Assembly: GCA_051453625.1 (NCBI GenBank)
Contig: JBOZIK010000001.1
Location: 292,528,691 to 292,592,690, forward strand
Reading direction: 5' to 3'
Source: Welwitschia mirabilis
Taxonomy: Eukaryota > Gnetophyta > Gnetopsida > Welwitschiales
DNA: 64,000 nucleotides
Shown: positions 23,911 to 36,199 of the stretch, in pieces
How the letters are laid out: every line of letters starts with the position of its first letter
Position numbering within the stretch: the first letter of the stretch is position 1
The notes under the pieces: model-generated
Database searches by the model: none
The model's input: the letters and a program-made list of their open reading frames with translations, nothing else
What the model was told of the DNA's origin: nothing
Translations under genes and position numbers: made by a program

Positions 23911-24416
23911 TTTCAATGATACTTGAGATATTACTTCAAGTTTATTTTCTTCTGTCTATCTCTTAATTTTTATCTTAATGATTGTTCCAAAAACTTTTAC
24001 AAAATGATTATTGATTACAATGAATATGTAATTATTTAGGTTTGATTTGTTGTAAATGAATTAAGAATTATTTTATTCTTGTTGTCTCAAAATAAAAATA
24101 GATTATGTATTACTTAATAAAATTTTATAAATCGTAGTAGGGGAAGATCCACCTAGCTATTATTATAACAAAATTTTATAAAAAGGAAAAATGTATATGT
24201 CTCAAAAAGGCAAAAACCAAAAATAAAATGAAATACTCTAGTGTTTGCTCTAATATTCATCATCAAATTCAGCACATAGAGGGGGATCTATATGGAAGTA
24301 TTTTGCATTGCTAATGTCATTTGTTCACTCTACCACATGCTCTCATTACTTTGGTTCTATCCCAATGCCATTTCATAACAACATTGTTGTATGCACTTTT
24401 TATTTTCATTATTAAT
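23911..24416. other. No feature seen
   Basis: AT-rich sequence between two LINE remnants. A short internal duplication (ATACTTGA-GATATTACTT, about 23863-23945) is the only structure noticed. Confidence 0.4.
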
Positions 24417-25960
24417 GTTTGGGGGGTGGGGGGTAACCCATAGAAGGACATACCAATCTATATATTCTAAAGGGGGCACTTATTTCTAAGGGTTTCCCTC
24501 CTCTTGTTGTTGCTCTTGTTATTACTATTACTATTGATATCTTTGCTCTTAATATTGCTATCAATGTTGTTATTACTATTGCCACTACCACTACTACCAT
24601 TGTTGAGGCCACTAGTGGGAATGTTATTAATAATGTTGTTAATGATGCTATTGCTATTGGTTTGACTATTGTTACTGTGCATGACCTTTGCTATTGGTCA
24701 TTGGAACCTATGACCTCTAATTTCTTACTTGATTTCCTTTTTCTTAAAGATTTACCCTAAAAGTCCTTTATATGCAACTAATGAGCATTATTAGGTTCTG
24801 AGCTATACCAATAGTTGTTTGGATCATTGTCAAAGCTTGAAGAAATTTGTATAAGGAATGAAATTTTATTTTAGGTCTAATTTAACAAAATAAGAATAAA
24901 AAAACTTTTTTTTTTCGGCTTATAGATGACTAGTATCTTAGAAGTAGGTTCTTTGTTTGGGGCTTCCCCTTATAAAATTTTGGATCCATCTTTTTGTTGA
25001 ATAGTTACTTTTTTGTTTAGTTTTAAAGGGTTTCAAGTCCTCATATTTTATTTTATCTTTCAATTGGCCCTTCTATTGCAACTTTTACTTTTACTGATTC
25101 TCTTTATTCTTCTTTTCCTTTTATCCTCCTCCTCATCCCTTTTCTCTTGATGTCAACATGACTACTACTATGATAGATTTACCTCTTCCTTTTATTGCTG
25201 GCATGAATGCCTTCTTATGCTCCGGGTGTCTCATCAACATCTAGCTTCTGTGGTTGTTAACCCTTATGGTTTGTAACCACTATGGCTCTAGATGCACCCC
25301 TTGTGACAACTTCCCCTACTTCTTGAACCATGGCCTCCCCTTAATTTTAGCTTACAATAAGACTTTTTAAGGCTAAGCCCAATTGGCATTTAGCCTGCTT
25401 CCATTTTAATTTTCCAATAAAGAATTTTTGGATATTAATGTATCTCCTATCTGGTAATGCTAAAAGAAAAATGAAATGCAAACTACGTAATTTGGAGTGA
25501 TTATCATTCTAAACGAGGAATTGGTCCATAAACTTAGCAATAAGCTACCATTTCTCATTCACTTCCATTTTTCTAATATGGATTTTAGGTTTTTGTTAGG
25601 ATTGGGAGGAAGGTCTTACTATTGAAAACCTCATTTGCATCATTATAGGTAATGAAGGTGTAAAGAATAATAACATTTTTCAATATGAAGGATAGGATAG
25701 GATACCCCTTTAAAATTGATATTCTATTTCACTTCATGGCTTGAAGTTAGCTGTAGAGAAATCCATGCTATTAGTAGTTATCCATGCTAGGTGTCTTATG
25801 ATGAGGGTGCACCATGAAACTTCATCAAAATTTTCAAAAATGTAGTTATACATTTGTATCTGCATTTGTATTTGTTTACATTAAAAATCATTACTACATG
25901 CACAAGCTTAAATCTTTTTCAAAGAACTATCCCTATCTCCCTACTGGAAGTAGTTATACT
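24417..25960 (-). pseudogene. L1-type LINE 3' tail, tandem copy A
   Basis: This stretch is repeated at 26036-27640 with the same orientation and order. On the minus strand it begins with a remnant containing KFMDQFLV (about 25510-25560), then a basic, hydrophilic stretch. It continues with a block shared with copy B (about 24730-24960), an Asn/Ser-rich segment starting MHSNNSQTNSNS (24682 downward), and a 3' end whose ATGGGTTACC-type sequence resembles the 3' UTR of the longer L1 copies. No RT is present, so it looks like a 5'-truncated L1 copy, although the tail's own function is unknown. The Asn/Ser run comes from decayed triplet repeats. Confidence 0.45.
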
Positions 25961-26035
25961 ATTAAAAATTATTTTTTTGGCTAATCATATGTACCATAGG
26001 TAAATACTATAACCATTTTATTTTATTTTTGTTGT

Positions 26036-27640
26036 TAGTGGTGAGAGGAACCCCTAGAATGACATATAAGTTATAGATTCTAAAGTGGGCTAGGTTTTCC
26101 TCCTCCCATTGATATTGATATCCTTGTTCTTAGTTTTAGTATCAATGTTACTATTGTTGTTATTGCTACTTCTAATGCTACTGCTAATGTTGCTATTAGG
26201 AATGATGCTGGTGATGTTATGGTGATGTTATTGTTGCTGGCTTCACTATTGTTGCTATGCATAAGAATGGAATTGAGAGTGAGATTAAGTCACTTCTCCT
26301 CATGCTGCTATTCATTATTGGCTATTGAAATCTTCCACCTTAGGTTTCTCACTTGATTTCCTTTCTTTTTTACTTTTGTAACATTTAGATCTAAACTTAC
26401 TTATACAAAACTAATGAGCATTATTAGATTCCAAGCTATATTAGTTGTTTGAATCACTATTAAAGCTTGAAGAAATCTATATAACCAATGAATTGTTGTT
26501 GTAGGTATGATTTAGAAAAATAAGAATTTAAAAAAGCTTTCTTTTTATTTTCCTCTAAGTAACTATTATTCTTGGAAGTAGGTTCTTTCTTTGGGCATTC
26601 TCCTTGCTAAATTTTATATCTATCTTTTTGTTCAATAGTTTATTTTTTATTTGGTTTTAAGTGATTATGACCACTTATGTTTTCTTTTCTTTTTTAATTG
26701 GTCCTCCTACTATAGATTCTACTTCTACTTATTCTCTTTGTTTCTTTTTTCATTTTTCTCCTTCTCATCCCTTCCTCTTGATTGTAACATGACTCTTGCT
26801 ATGATAGCTTTACCTCTTATTCTTATTGCTCTTTGTTTTTTGATTGTTCTTTAGCATAAGCACCTTCTTTTTATTTTGGTATCTCATCAACTTGAAGCTC
26901 ATATTTTTATTGTGCCTTCTTTTTCTACTACTGCTTTCGTAACCACTATGGCGTTTAGTGCTACCCCTATGATGGCTTTCTCTGCTTCTTCAACCATGAC
27001 CTCTCTTTAATTTCAACTTAGAGTAAAACTTTTCAAGTGTAGTACTAAACTTAAATGGAACTTAGCTTGCTTTATTTTTAGTTTTTTTCATGAAGAATTC
27101 ATAAAGCTTAATGTACCTTTCCTCCAATAATTCCAAAGAACTGTAAAATGCAAATCACATAATTTGGAGTTATTGTCATCCGACAAGATAAATTGGTCCA
27201 TGAACTTAGTAGTAATCTTTCCTTTATTGTGCACTTCTATCTTCTTAATATGACCTTTAGGTGTGTGAGCAATCTTCATATTAAAAATCCCATATGCATC
27301 ATTTTAGCCAATGAATGAGAGAAGAGTAATTTCCTCTTTCACACATAAGTTTATTGCCTATGTGAGTGAAGAGCTCCTATATGATGTCATATGTTTTTGT
27401 TTTCACCTTTATCTTCTAGAAAAATTTCTTATTACAAAGGGGAGGGTACGCATTCCAAATTGATAGTCTATTTGACTCAATGGCTTGCACTCAACTCTAG
27501 AGGGATCTATGGCATTAGTATTTCTCAATGCTATGTGATTCTTGGTAAGTATGCACTTCCATTGCTACTTGCACAAGCTTACACATATTCCCCTCTTTTG
27601 TACTTCTATTCTTGTCAACATATTATCATGATTACTTAGT
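26036..27640 (-). pseudogene. L1-type LINE 3' tail, tandem copy B
   Basis: Second copy of the segment at 24417-25960, about 1.62 kb away. A 63-codon frame at 27279-27088 carries TKFMDQFILSDDNNSKL, the counterpart of the copy A motif. The block at 26311-26600 aligns well with 24690-24960. The Asn-rich segment (MHSNNSEASNNN, 26262 downward) and the 3' end CTAGGGGTTCCTC on the minus strand are also kept. Many substitutions separate the two copies, so the duplication, or the two insertions, are old. Confidence 0.45.
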
Positions 27641-28480
27641 CATCTTAAAATGGCATATGTTCCCATAATATTACTTTTATAGATCCACATGCTTAAGATG
27701 TCTCTCATACTTTTTTATCATTAATTTCTTTCTTGTTGGTTTACTTTGGTCCACTTGCCATATATCTACTCTATAGTTTCTTTTTAAGTGAATATTATAA
27801 ATTAACTTTATAACTCACTGATCTCTCTTAAAGTAGAGTTCTATTTTGTTTATGTAATGCCTTAAAAGCCATGCCCTATTCTTGTTAACTATGTCTAATT
27901 TTTTGGAAATGTATTATCCTATGCATTTTAAATGCTAAAATGATATCTTTCCGTTTCTAGTATCCCATTTAATTAGATCCTCTAAAATATCCCTCTCTTG
28001 TGTATTTCCTTCTAAAAAGGGAAGTCCTCTCTTTTAGGGTCTTATAATTTATATTTTTTTCCCTTAATAGGTTTATCCGTGGTACCTCTTGCTCCTATTC
28101 TAGCCTAACTAAAAGCTTAATCTAAGTAGTTAGGATTATGTCTTAGATAGAATATATTCCCTAGTTTCTTACCTCAAATTTGCTATACTGTACTAACTAT
28201 CTACATGAACGTGACTACTGTCATCACTTGATTAGGAGGATTATTTTGTTCTTGGATGCTTATTGGCTTACTTAATTTTATAGCATTAGAAATAAGAAAC
28301 ATACCGCTTTAACATATAATCCTTTAATTCCCTAATTACTTGAATCATTTTCTATTTATACCTTGATTAACATCTTTTAAATTTCTTCATGTTTCTTAAT
28401 TAATTTTCTTCTTTTCTATAATAGTAACTTTGTACCTTTTTGGTAATAGAGGAAATATTTTAATATGTTATTAAATCTTC
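27641..28480. other. No feature identified
   Basis: AT-rich DNA between copy B and the next L1. A weak minus-strand similarity to LINE downstream sequence may exist around 27900-28000, but I could not secure it. Confidence 0.35.
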
Positions 28481-28483
28481 TTT

Positions 28484-31400
28484 GATTTTTTTAGAAAAAA
28501 AAAGGGAATTCTATTAACACAAAATACATTACAAGAGGGAGAAAGACACCCCTAGATGTGAGATTCACAATGAAGCATTAAGCTTCTAATTGAATACTAG
28601 AAAAACTAGAAAACAAAAAATTACCAAAAATAAACTAAGAACATCATAATAGCTAGACTAAGATTATCTTAGACAAACAAAACTACTTTGAAACTAAAGG
28701 CAGTCAAAAGCCCTTACATCCAAAGAATAGGTTCTTGTGATGTTGGATGAGATTTTTATCCCACTCATCTATAAGAATCTCAAAAGCTTTGATTTAATTT
28801 CTTGAAAGTATCAACCCCTTTGGGTTTGTATCTAGGTAAAGTCTTAGGGTATTCCTTTTGTAGATTATTTTGATGGAACATGAGGTGCTTTGTGACTAGA
28901 CCCTAGAATGATGTATAATTTTTGTAATCCTTTTATTATTGCCATCAATATTAAGCATATGACCTCCTCAATATATAGATCTTCTGCTTTTGAATCCTAA
29001 CTCGATTGCTAGGGATTTCCTTGCTCTTGGTCTATCCGAGTATCTCTTCTTTTCTTATCCTTTATGGGCTTGTTTTGTCAGTTCTGCATGAGGATTATCC
29101 TACTCCTTAAGACTTAGGGACAATGTCATTCTTAACTACTTGTTGAGGGACATGGTCAAGGTCACCCTTGTCTTTTCATTAGGGGAATGAGTGGGATTTC
29201 CTTTACCTTCTCCTTGGGGGACGAGGTTGAGTCTATTTTTATCTCATCCCGATTCTGCATCATCATGGATTTTCTTTATTTGTTTGAGGGGGGTTTCTCC
29301 TCTTTATGCTTTTGTCTTCTTAGGAAGGGAGACTTAAGGGGGCTCTTGACTTGCCTTTGTTACCCTTCATAAGGCCATTACCAGATCTTATTATCTATTT
29401 TTGTCCTTTTTTTTAGATTTCAAATGAAGAAATACAGTAGATTAATCCTTTTTCCTAGGTGTAAGGCTTTAAAAAGGATGAAATAAATACTTGTAAGTTT
29501 AGAGATGCATCTAGATTATATAAAATATCTGTCTACCATTTTCGCCCTCTAAACCCATAATGGCAGTAGGTCACTTCTATGAATATGGCCATTTAAAAGC
29601 TTAGGGATACTGACCAAGAAGAAATGATGAGCTTCTTGCTGTCCCCTAGCATTAAGAGGGATTCTTTCTCTATCCACTGACATCTTAAGAGACCCTCCCA
29701 CTGCTTCCTCTAAGAGCTAGATTTTCACTCTCTTAAACTTAATTAAGTCTTCCTTGAAGTTCTTGAAAAAAATGAGTGATATCCATTTCTAGTTCTCCTT
29801 TTAGGTTTTGTTTGAGAGGCTCCCATCTAATTCCCTATTATTTCTGTCAAAGTTCCAGATAAGCTTTAAAGAGGACCAGTGTCTATGGTTCAAATAAGAA
29901 AGAAACACCCATGGCTACTCTGACTTTGGAAGAATACCATTTCAAATTAGAGGCTATATTTGTAGGGAGGGCAAAAGGGAGCATTCACAAAAACAATTTG
30001 ATTATGAATCTTCCAAATCTTCTAGTGTGTTAGACGTAGCTCCTCTATCCACCATTTTCTATGCTCCTTTCTTATAGTATAGTAATTATGCATTAATTCA
30101 ATAAGCCTTTCGCTATAGGTACACTCATTAAATAAATGATCAAAAGTCTCTTCATTTCTTTAGAAGATGGGATAAAAAGGTGAAATTAAGATTCCTTATT
30201 TAATTAAATTATTTGTAGTTAAAATCTTATTTTTATGCAGTGGTCAAGTAAAAATTTTGATTCTATTAGGCATGTTATTTTCAAAATTATTTTGCCCCTT
30301 GAACCTTATCATATTTTTTAATTAAAATGGATTTGGCCATGTCTTTAAAAGTGGTACCAATATCATTAAGTGCTTGATAGAAGTTCATCAAGTATCATCA
30401 AAGGTAAGACCCCCCTCCCTTATTGTCCCATAAATCATATTTATATTTGATTGAACTGCCAAATGGGAGATTCTCTATGTACAATATTCTAATGATTTTA
30501 TTTGCTCTTATTAGAAGATAATATTTAGATCTTTAAAGCCCTTAATCTCCAGATGCTTTTGGGTAAGCAATGATGTTTCATTTGCAAAGGGGAATTTTAG
30601 TTTTATTCTTCCTTTATAACCAAATAAAGTTTTTAATCATTGTATTTATTTTCTTAATAACATGCTTCAAAAAAAAGGGGAAGTTATAATGGGAGCTATA
30701 AGGTAGGAGTTGATAAGGATAACTTTTACTTTTAAAGATAAGAATCTATTTGTCTAGGTATTGTATTTTCTTTGTATTTTATTGATGATATTCTTTCAAG
30801 TTTGGATTTTATTCCAGTTTCGCGATGAATTTCTTAAATAAATATAATTAATTTTCCCCCTTTTGGCTCCCAACAGCTAGGAGATATTTGCCCTATGCAT
30901 AATTTTTTATTTTATAAAGTGGGTTTGTATCTTATTCCAGATTACTCTTAGGCCCATGACTCTACTAAACAACTCAATTGCATTTTTAATGGCTTATTTT
31001 TTATTGACAAGAGGCTTGATTAATTATAATTGTATCATCTACATAAATATTATTAATAAATGTTTGCTCTGTGATCTTAATTCTTTTAATACTACTTTTT
31101 TTTAAACCTTTCCTATAGAACATCCATAAAAATAGAGGTAAGAAGATCATACATCTCCTTATTTAAGGCCTTATCCTATTGTGAAATACTAATATCTAGT
31201 GCCATTGATCTTTAGGTAGAATTTGACTAAAACCTGAAAGTCCATCCATAGGCTTACCATGTCTTCTATAATCCTAGATTTTCTGAGGATGGTTCCTAGT
31301 GCACTCCAACTAATTATGTCATAGGAATTAGCTATATTGATCTTGGTAAGCATTAGAGGAGACTTATGCTTTTTAAGAGAATGTATAATCTCATGAAAAA

Positions 31401-32430
31401 GATAATTTGGTCTTATATGTACTTGGAATGATTAAAGCCAACTTAGTTTGGAGAGATTACCTTAGGTAGCAGGAGGGCAATATAGCTAACCACTATTTTT
31501 GCAAAGATCTTATAAAGCACATTACATGTCCTAATTGACATATAATCCCCTAGACTACTAGCATCTATTTTCATTAGAAGGAGGACTATTTTGGTTCTAT
31601 TCATCTTGGTAAGGATTCTTTTACTTATGAATATCTCTTGCATAACATCTTAAATGTTTTCATCAAGGATGGGAAAATAGACTTTGAAAAGTTCTATGTG
31701 CCAATCATTAGACCTCAGGGATTTGTTATTGGTTATGGATGTAATAACCTATTTTACCTTTTTCCAATTGATGGGCTTACTTAATTCTTTATTTTCCTCT
31801 TTAATGATCTTGTTAAAAATGTGTAGTAGTATGGGGATAATATAATCCCACTTCCAAACTATTCTAAGGGGCTTCTTCATTTCTAATCTAATTTCCTCTT
31901 TTTTTTTTTTTTAACCAAACTAATTTTCACCTTGATATTTCTAATATTATGGTACATCCTGCACTGATTCACTGAGTGAAAGAAAAATTTTATGTGTTTA
32001 TCACCTTTTTGTAGCCATTAGATTATATATCTTTCTTTCTAGTACTATTCCTCATCTATAGTGATTTCTTGGATATAATGAAAATAGTCATACTCATGCT
32101 ATCTAAGGTTGTCTTAATCTCCTCCTCATTCTTATTCTCTTTAAATCTTTTACAACTCCTTCACAATCTCTTTCTGAGAGTTAAACTTCATTTTATCCTT
32201 CTTCTTCCAATTTTTTATAGAATTTTTTAGGGTGAAAAAGACGTCTGTATAGAAACATAAGGGGCTTGATCTTATCATGATTTTACTAGATTCTGTCCAC
32301 CATATTTCTCATTTCTTCTCTACTTATCTAGTATCTTTCCATCTTGAAGGAATATTCTTTAATTAATATTAGAAGTAAAATCTACTCGTTTAAACATCAT
32401 GATCTTCTTCTATCTTCAACTACGCTTCAT
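28484..32430 (-). mobile_element. Degenerate L1-type LINE, 5' truncated, with RT, zf-RVT and 3' tail
   Basis: The element reads right to left. A linker remnant at about 31930-32000 (GDKHIKFFFHSVNQ) matches the region between endonuclease and RT of plant L1 elements. The RT fingers follow at 31443-31643, with ASSLGDYMSIRTCNVLYKIF and LLPKVISPN. The RT active site YVDD is intact at 31034-31045, within a FINNIYVDDTI context. A zf-RVT zinc-binding motif ETFDHLFNEC lies at 30121-30150. A further 1.4-1.5 kb tail then runs to a typical L1 3' end (GTAATGTATTTTGTGTTAAT on the minus strand, about 28510-28530) beside an A/T tract at 28484-28503. Endonuclease and ORF1 are missing. Stops are scattered throughout, so it cannot encode a working protein. 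Confidence 0.8.
28560..29900 (-). pseudogene. Unexplained tail region of the L1 element, after zf-RVT
   Basis: Between the zf-RVT motif and the 3' UTR the minus strand carries decayed coding-like sequence. It has a hydrophobic segment near 29560-29680, then a Pro/Lys/Glu/Ser-rich hydrophilic stretch (29050-29300), then a block near 28740-28880 with KEYPKTLPRYKPKGVDTF. The same order occurs in the L1 copy at 36140-39720. It is not the RNase H seen downstream of RT in some plant L1 elements. Function unknown. Confidence 0.4.
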
Positions 32431-33984
32431 ATTTTCCATGTGTAATCATATTTATTTTTAGAAAATATATGTTATTAAAAAAAAATATCATCCTTTGTAT
32501 AAGAATATTTGCGTTAGTTATTTACAACCATGGTAAATATTTATTTATCTAATGTAACATAGAAAACTATCAGTAATGACATTATTACTTAAAGTTTTCA
32601 GAGAAATCAGAAAATATGATTTTCAATTTATCCTTATTTGGCCTATGTATAATTAATTAAGTCACATCTTTATAGGTGTGAATTAAATAAGTTAATCAAA
32701 TTCTTCATCACTAAATCAAAATTCTTATGATGTTAATTATAGAATTATTATTATTTCTAATTTAATGTCTCACTAGTAATAAATTTAAATAAAAAAGTGT
32801 AAATTATAAATTAAAACTTATTTTGAATATCTTAAACCATTTTTCTATATAGGATTAATAAGAGACCTGAAAATTAGTTATAATAATCTTAAAATGGATT
32901 ATTAATGAAGATTTTTTGATATCTTCTTTAACATACCTTGATTTTTCTATAGTCATCTCCATATGACCTTAAAGAATTACTTACATACTATGAAATATAA
33001 ATCCTTGTCATGTAATTGATGTATAAAATAGAATAAAATGTTTTATTCACTTATGATTCTTTTTTGGAATACTTATTTATGCATATTCATTGGTGTATCC
33101 TCTCTATGTGTTCTTATCATGCACCCTTTCTATGCATTCTCTCATGTGTCCTCTTTATGTGATTTTCTTTCATCTAACATCTATTTTACTTATTCATTGC
33201 TATCTAATGTCTTAATTGAATCCATGATATGATATAATGAATGCCTTGTGCTTTTTTCCTTAATTTTTTAGTCTTTTAAATGTAGTTTTCTTATCATCTA
33301 TAACTGATGTCCCTTATAAATATAATTCTATTTCAAAGTAATTTGGGTTTTAAAGCATGATATTAGGCTATGCGTCAACTACTATGAAAACATGCAAATT
33401 CCTAAGAAAAGATTAATATCCTTTAATACAAAAGTATCATTATAAAAATCTTCAACTATAGAGTATTTCTTAATCTATGACTTCAGATGAGTTTTTCCTT
33501 TCCAAATATCAAAAGTGTTTCCTCCTTAATACTTAAATTAACCATACTTATAATGTTAAAAGTTAAATATTTTTATTCATCTATTTGAATAGGTAAATAC
33601 TTAGATCCATTTTATTATAAAATTAAAATGTGCTTATTCTGTTAGTAAATATTAAAAACATACATCAAAAATATCTTAGAATAAACATGCCAAAATAGTT
33701 GAAACATGAAATTGAATTTAAGCAACATAGCATTTTAAGAAATATTTTTATTAATACATAGGATTATAATAACTTTGTTATTTACATAGTTCATCCATCA
33801 TTTATGCATCTTCTCATTACTTAGAAGGATTGCATAAGAGGGGTTGAAATTATAAAAATTTCTTAATGCTTCACTTGTATGCTTCTCAAACTTTGATGAG
33901 CTTTCACACTATTACATAATCACCATATTATGAAGTAAACTAAATCATTATCATAATATTTAGAAATAATTAATATGCATATAT

Positions 33985-34063
<79 letters not shown>

Positions 34064-36139
34064 NNNNNNNNNNNNNNNNNNNNNNNNNNNNNNNNNNNNN
34101 NNNNNNNNNNNNNNNNNNNNNNNNNNNNNNNNNNNNNNNNNNNNNNNNNNNNNNNNNNNNNNNTCTCTCTCTCTCTCTCTTATACAGCATAATGAGAATT
34201 TCCTTTTATGTTAGTGATTAGATCTTATTATATATTATTCTTAACAAATTTAAATCATTAATAAATCTAAGATGTTAAGTTATCTACATTAGAAAAAATA
34301 ATGAATTCATTCTATTCATATTATTCATCATAATTTTATATACACATATAGACAAATTAAAAGTTATTATTTATCCTATTTTAACTTAGGAACCATCCTT
34401 TCTTGACATCATGTAGCTATAGTATCATCCCTAAATTAATATTATTAGAATTTTATTCTTTCATAAGGACATCTAATATTAGTAGTAAATTTTTAGAACA
34501 CAATTACAATTACAGTATATGAAACTTCATTTGAATTAATATTATGAATATGTCATGCGTTCATGTAATGAGAAAATGAAATAATAACTCAAATCTATGA
34601 TTGATTAGCATTTATAATAAATTGGAATACAAATTATTCTTAAATAATTATGTCAATTAAGAAAGGATTGCAATCTCATTTTCATGTTTCAGATCTAGTA
34701 ACATAAATGATAATATCACTTATTGAATATCAATTACATTATTAAGAAACAAAGCAACAAGTAGAATCATAAAAAAAAAACATGGCAAACTGAGGGGAAA
34801 AAAGCATCAATACTAGAATGTACCATTGAAGATTTATTTCTTATTAAATATTAATTTTACTAATTTTATAATAATAACGAGTCCTCAATCCTAAGGCTTA
34901 GAAGAAAAACATCAAATATTAAATATTTACTAGTAAATGATCAATAAATATATGATGATCACTTTAGAATGAGGAGTATGGTATATATAGGTTAAGTATT
35001 TAAACATTCCACAAACCTTGCTAAAAACATGAAGTTACAAAACCCATGTCATAATGTAAATGGATTGTAATATAAATATTTAAATAGTATAATATTTTAA
35101 CAATTGTCTTAAACGATATCTAATAAGTAGAAATCTTAATTAATATATGAATCATAATTATAAAGAAATATAAAATTTGGTAATTAGTACTTTTGATATA
35201 TATTATACAATTTATTGCATTTGCCTAGATTCCAAATCTATAGTCCAGTAAAATGAAAATTTTTCCATTAATTTTTTTTGAGTGAATTCTAATGCATGCA
35301 ATGGTTTATATACCCCAATGCATGAAAAAACAGTCATTATCATAATAAAGCTAGTGGCCTTTCTTATAGGGATATGAGAGAGGAATAGAAAGGTCATACT
35401 AGCTACTACATGATAATAGGAAGAAGGTTATAGTCGGGAAGAAATATTAAAGGATGATTAATCAAATATGTGTCATGTGGACATATCCACTATGAATTTA
35501 TTAACAACAATAAAAGTAAGATTTTCTAATGAAGTCATATATAGATTAGTATAACTTACATTATTATAATAATAAATAAATATCAAAGAAGTTTTATTGT
35601 AATTTTAAAGCTTTTATGATGTAAATTAAAGAATCATATATGAAGCTATGATAACACAAGGATTTTAAACTTTATAATAATCTCATCCTATGTATGGAGA
35701 ATTAGCCTTATCATATAACTTTAAAGGTAAAGCAATAGCTAAATATTTTAATTTTATATTATTTGATAATTTATTTGAATAATATTTCATTAATATTTTT
35801 GAACTATATATTTTCATTTAGATCTTCAGTCATTTCTCAATAGTAATATTTTTCTTGGAATACATTAATTTAGTTTTATCATTTAATAATAATGTAGCCT
35901 TCTATGCATAATATTTTGCTAGGACTTTTTTAAGCTATTAAGTTATTTAGAAATTTTATAATAGAAGAAACTATTTTCTTACATACTTTTATTCATCACC
36001 ATGTTATTTTAATAATTCAACAATAGAGACTATATTTTAATGTTAATCCTTTAGAAACTAGATTTTAATATTAATCTTTTATAATACTATAATATGTCTT
36101 GCTTTATGAAGTTTTTTCCTTTTATTTGAAAGTAATTTT
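32431..36139. other. Very AT-rich DNA, no gene recognised
   Basis: No element domain or gene could be found in any frame. The only structures are a CA/CT microsatellite with a gap (33987-34180) and scattered A/T runs. Much of this is probably retroelement sequence decayed beyond recognition. Confidence 0.5.
33987..34182. repeat. Compound (AC)n(TC)n microsatellite interrupted by a gap
   Basis: An AC run (33987-34018) passes directly into a TC run (34019-34063). A 100-base N gap follows (34064-34163) and the TC run resumes to about 34181. The round gap size suggests a placeholder, so true repeat length is unknown. Confidence 0.95.
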
Positions 36140-36199
36140 TTTTTTTAAAAAGAGTAAATATTTACATTAGAGGGAGATAACCCCTAACAGTGATAGGAA

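Noticed and set aside
24412-24682. Asn/Ser-rich minus-strand ORFs as a possible prion-like gene
   Set aside because: They come from decayed AAT/AAC triplet repeats inside a repeated LINE tail; no start context or conservation supports a gene.
29187-29372. Plus-strand ORF with hydrophobic residues
   Set aside because: Antisense shadow of the hydrophilic tail region of an L1 element on the minus strand.
33960-34190. ORF encoding an Arg-Glu repeat protein
   Set aside because: Translation of a TC/AC microsatellite and a gap.
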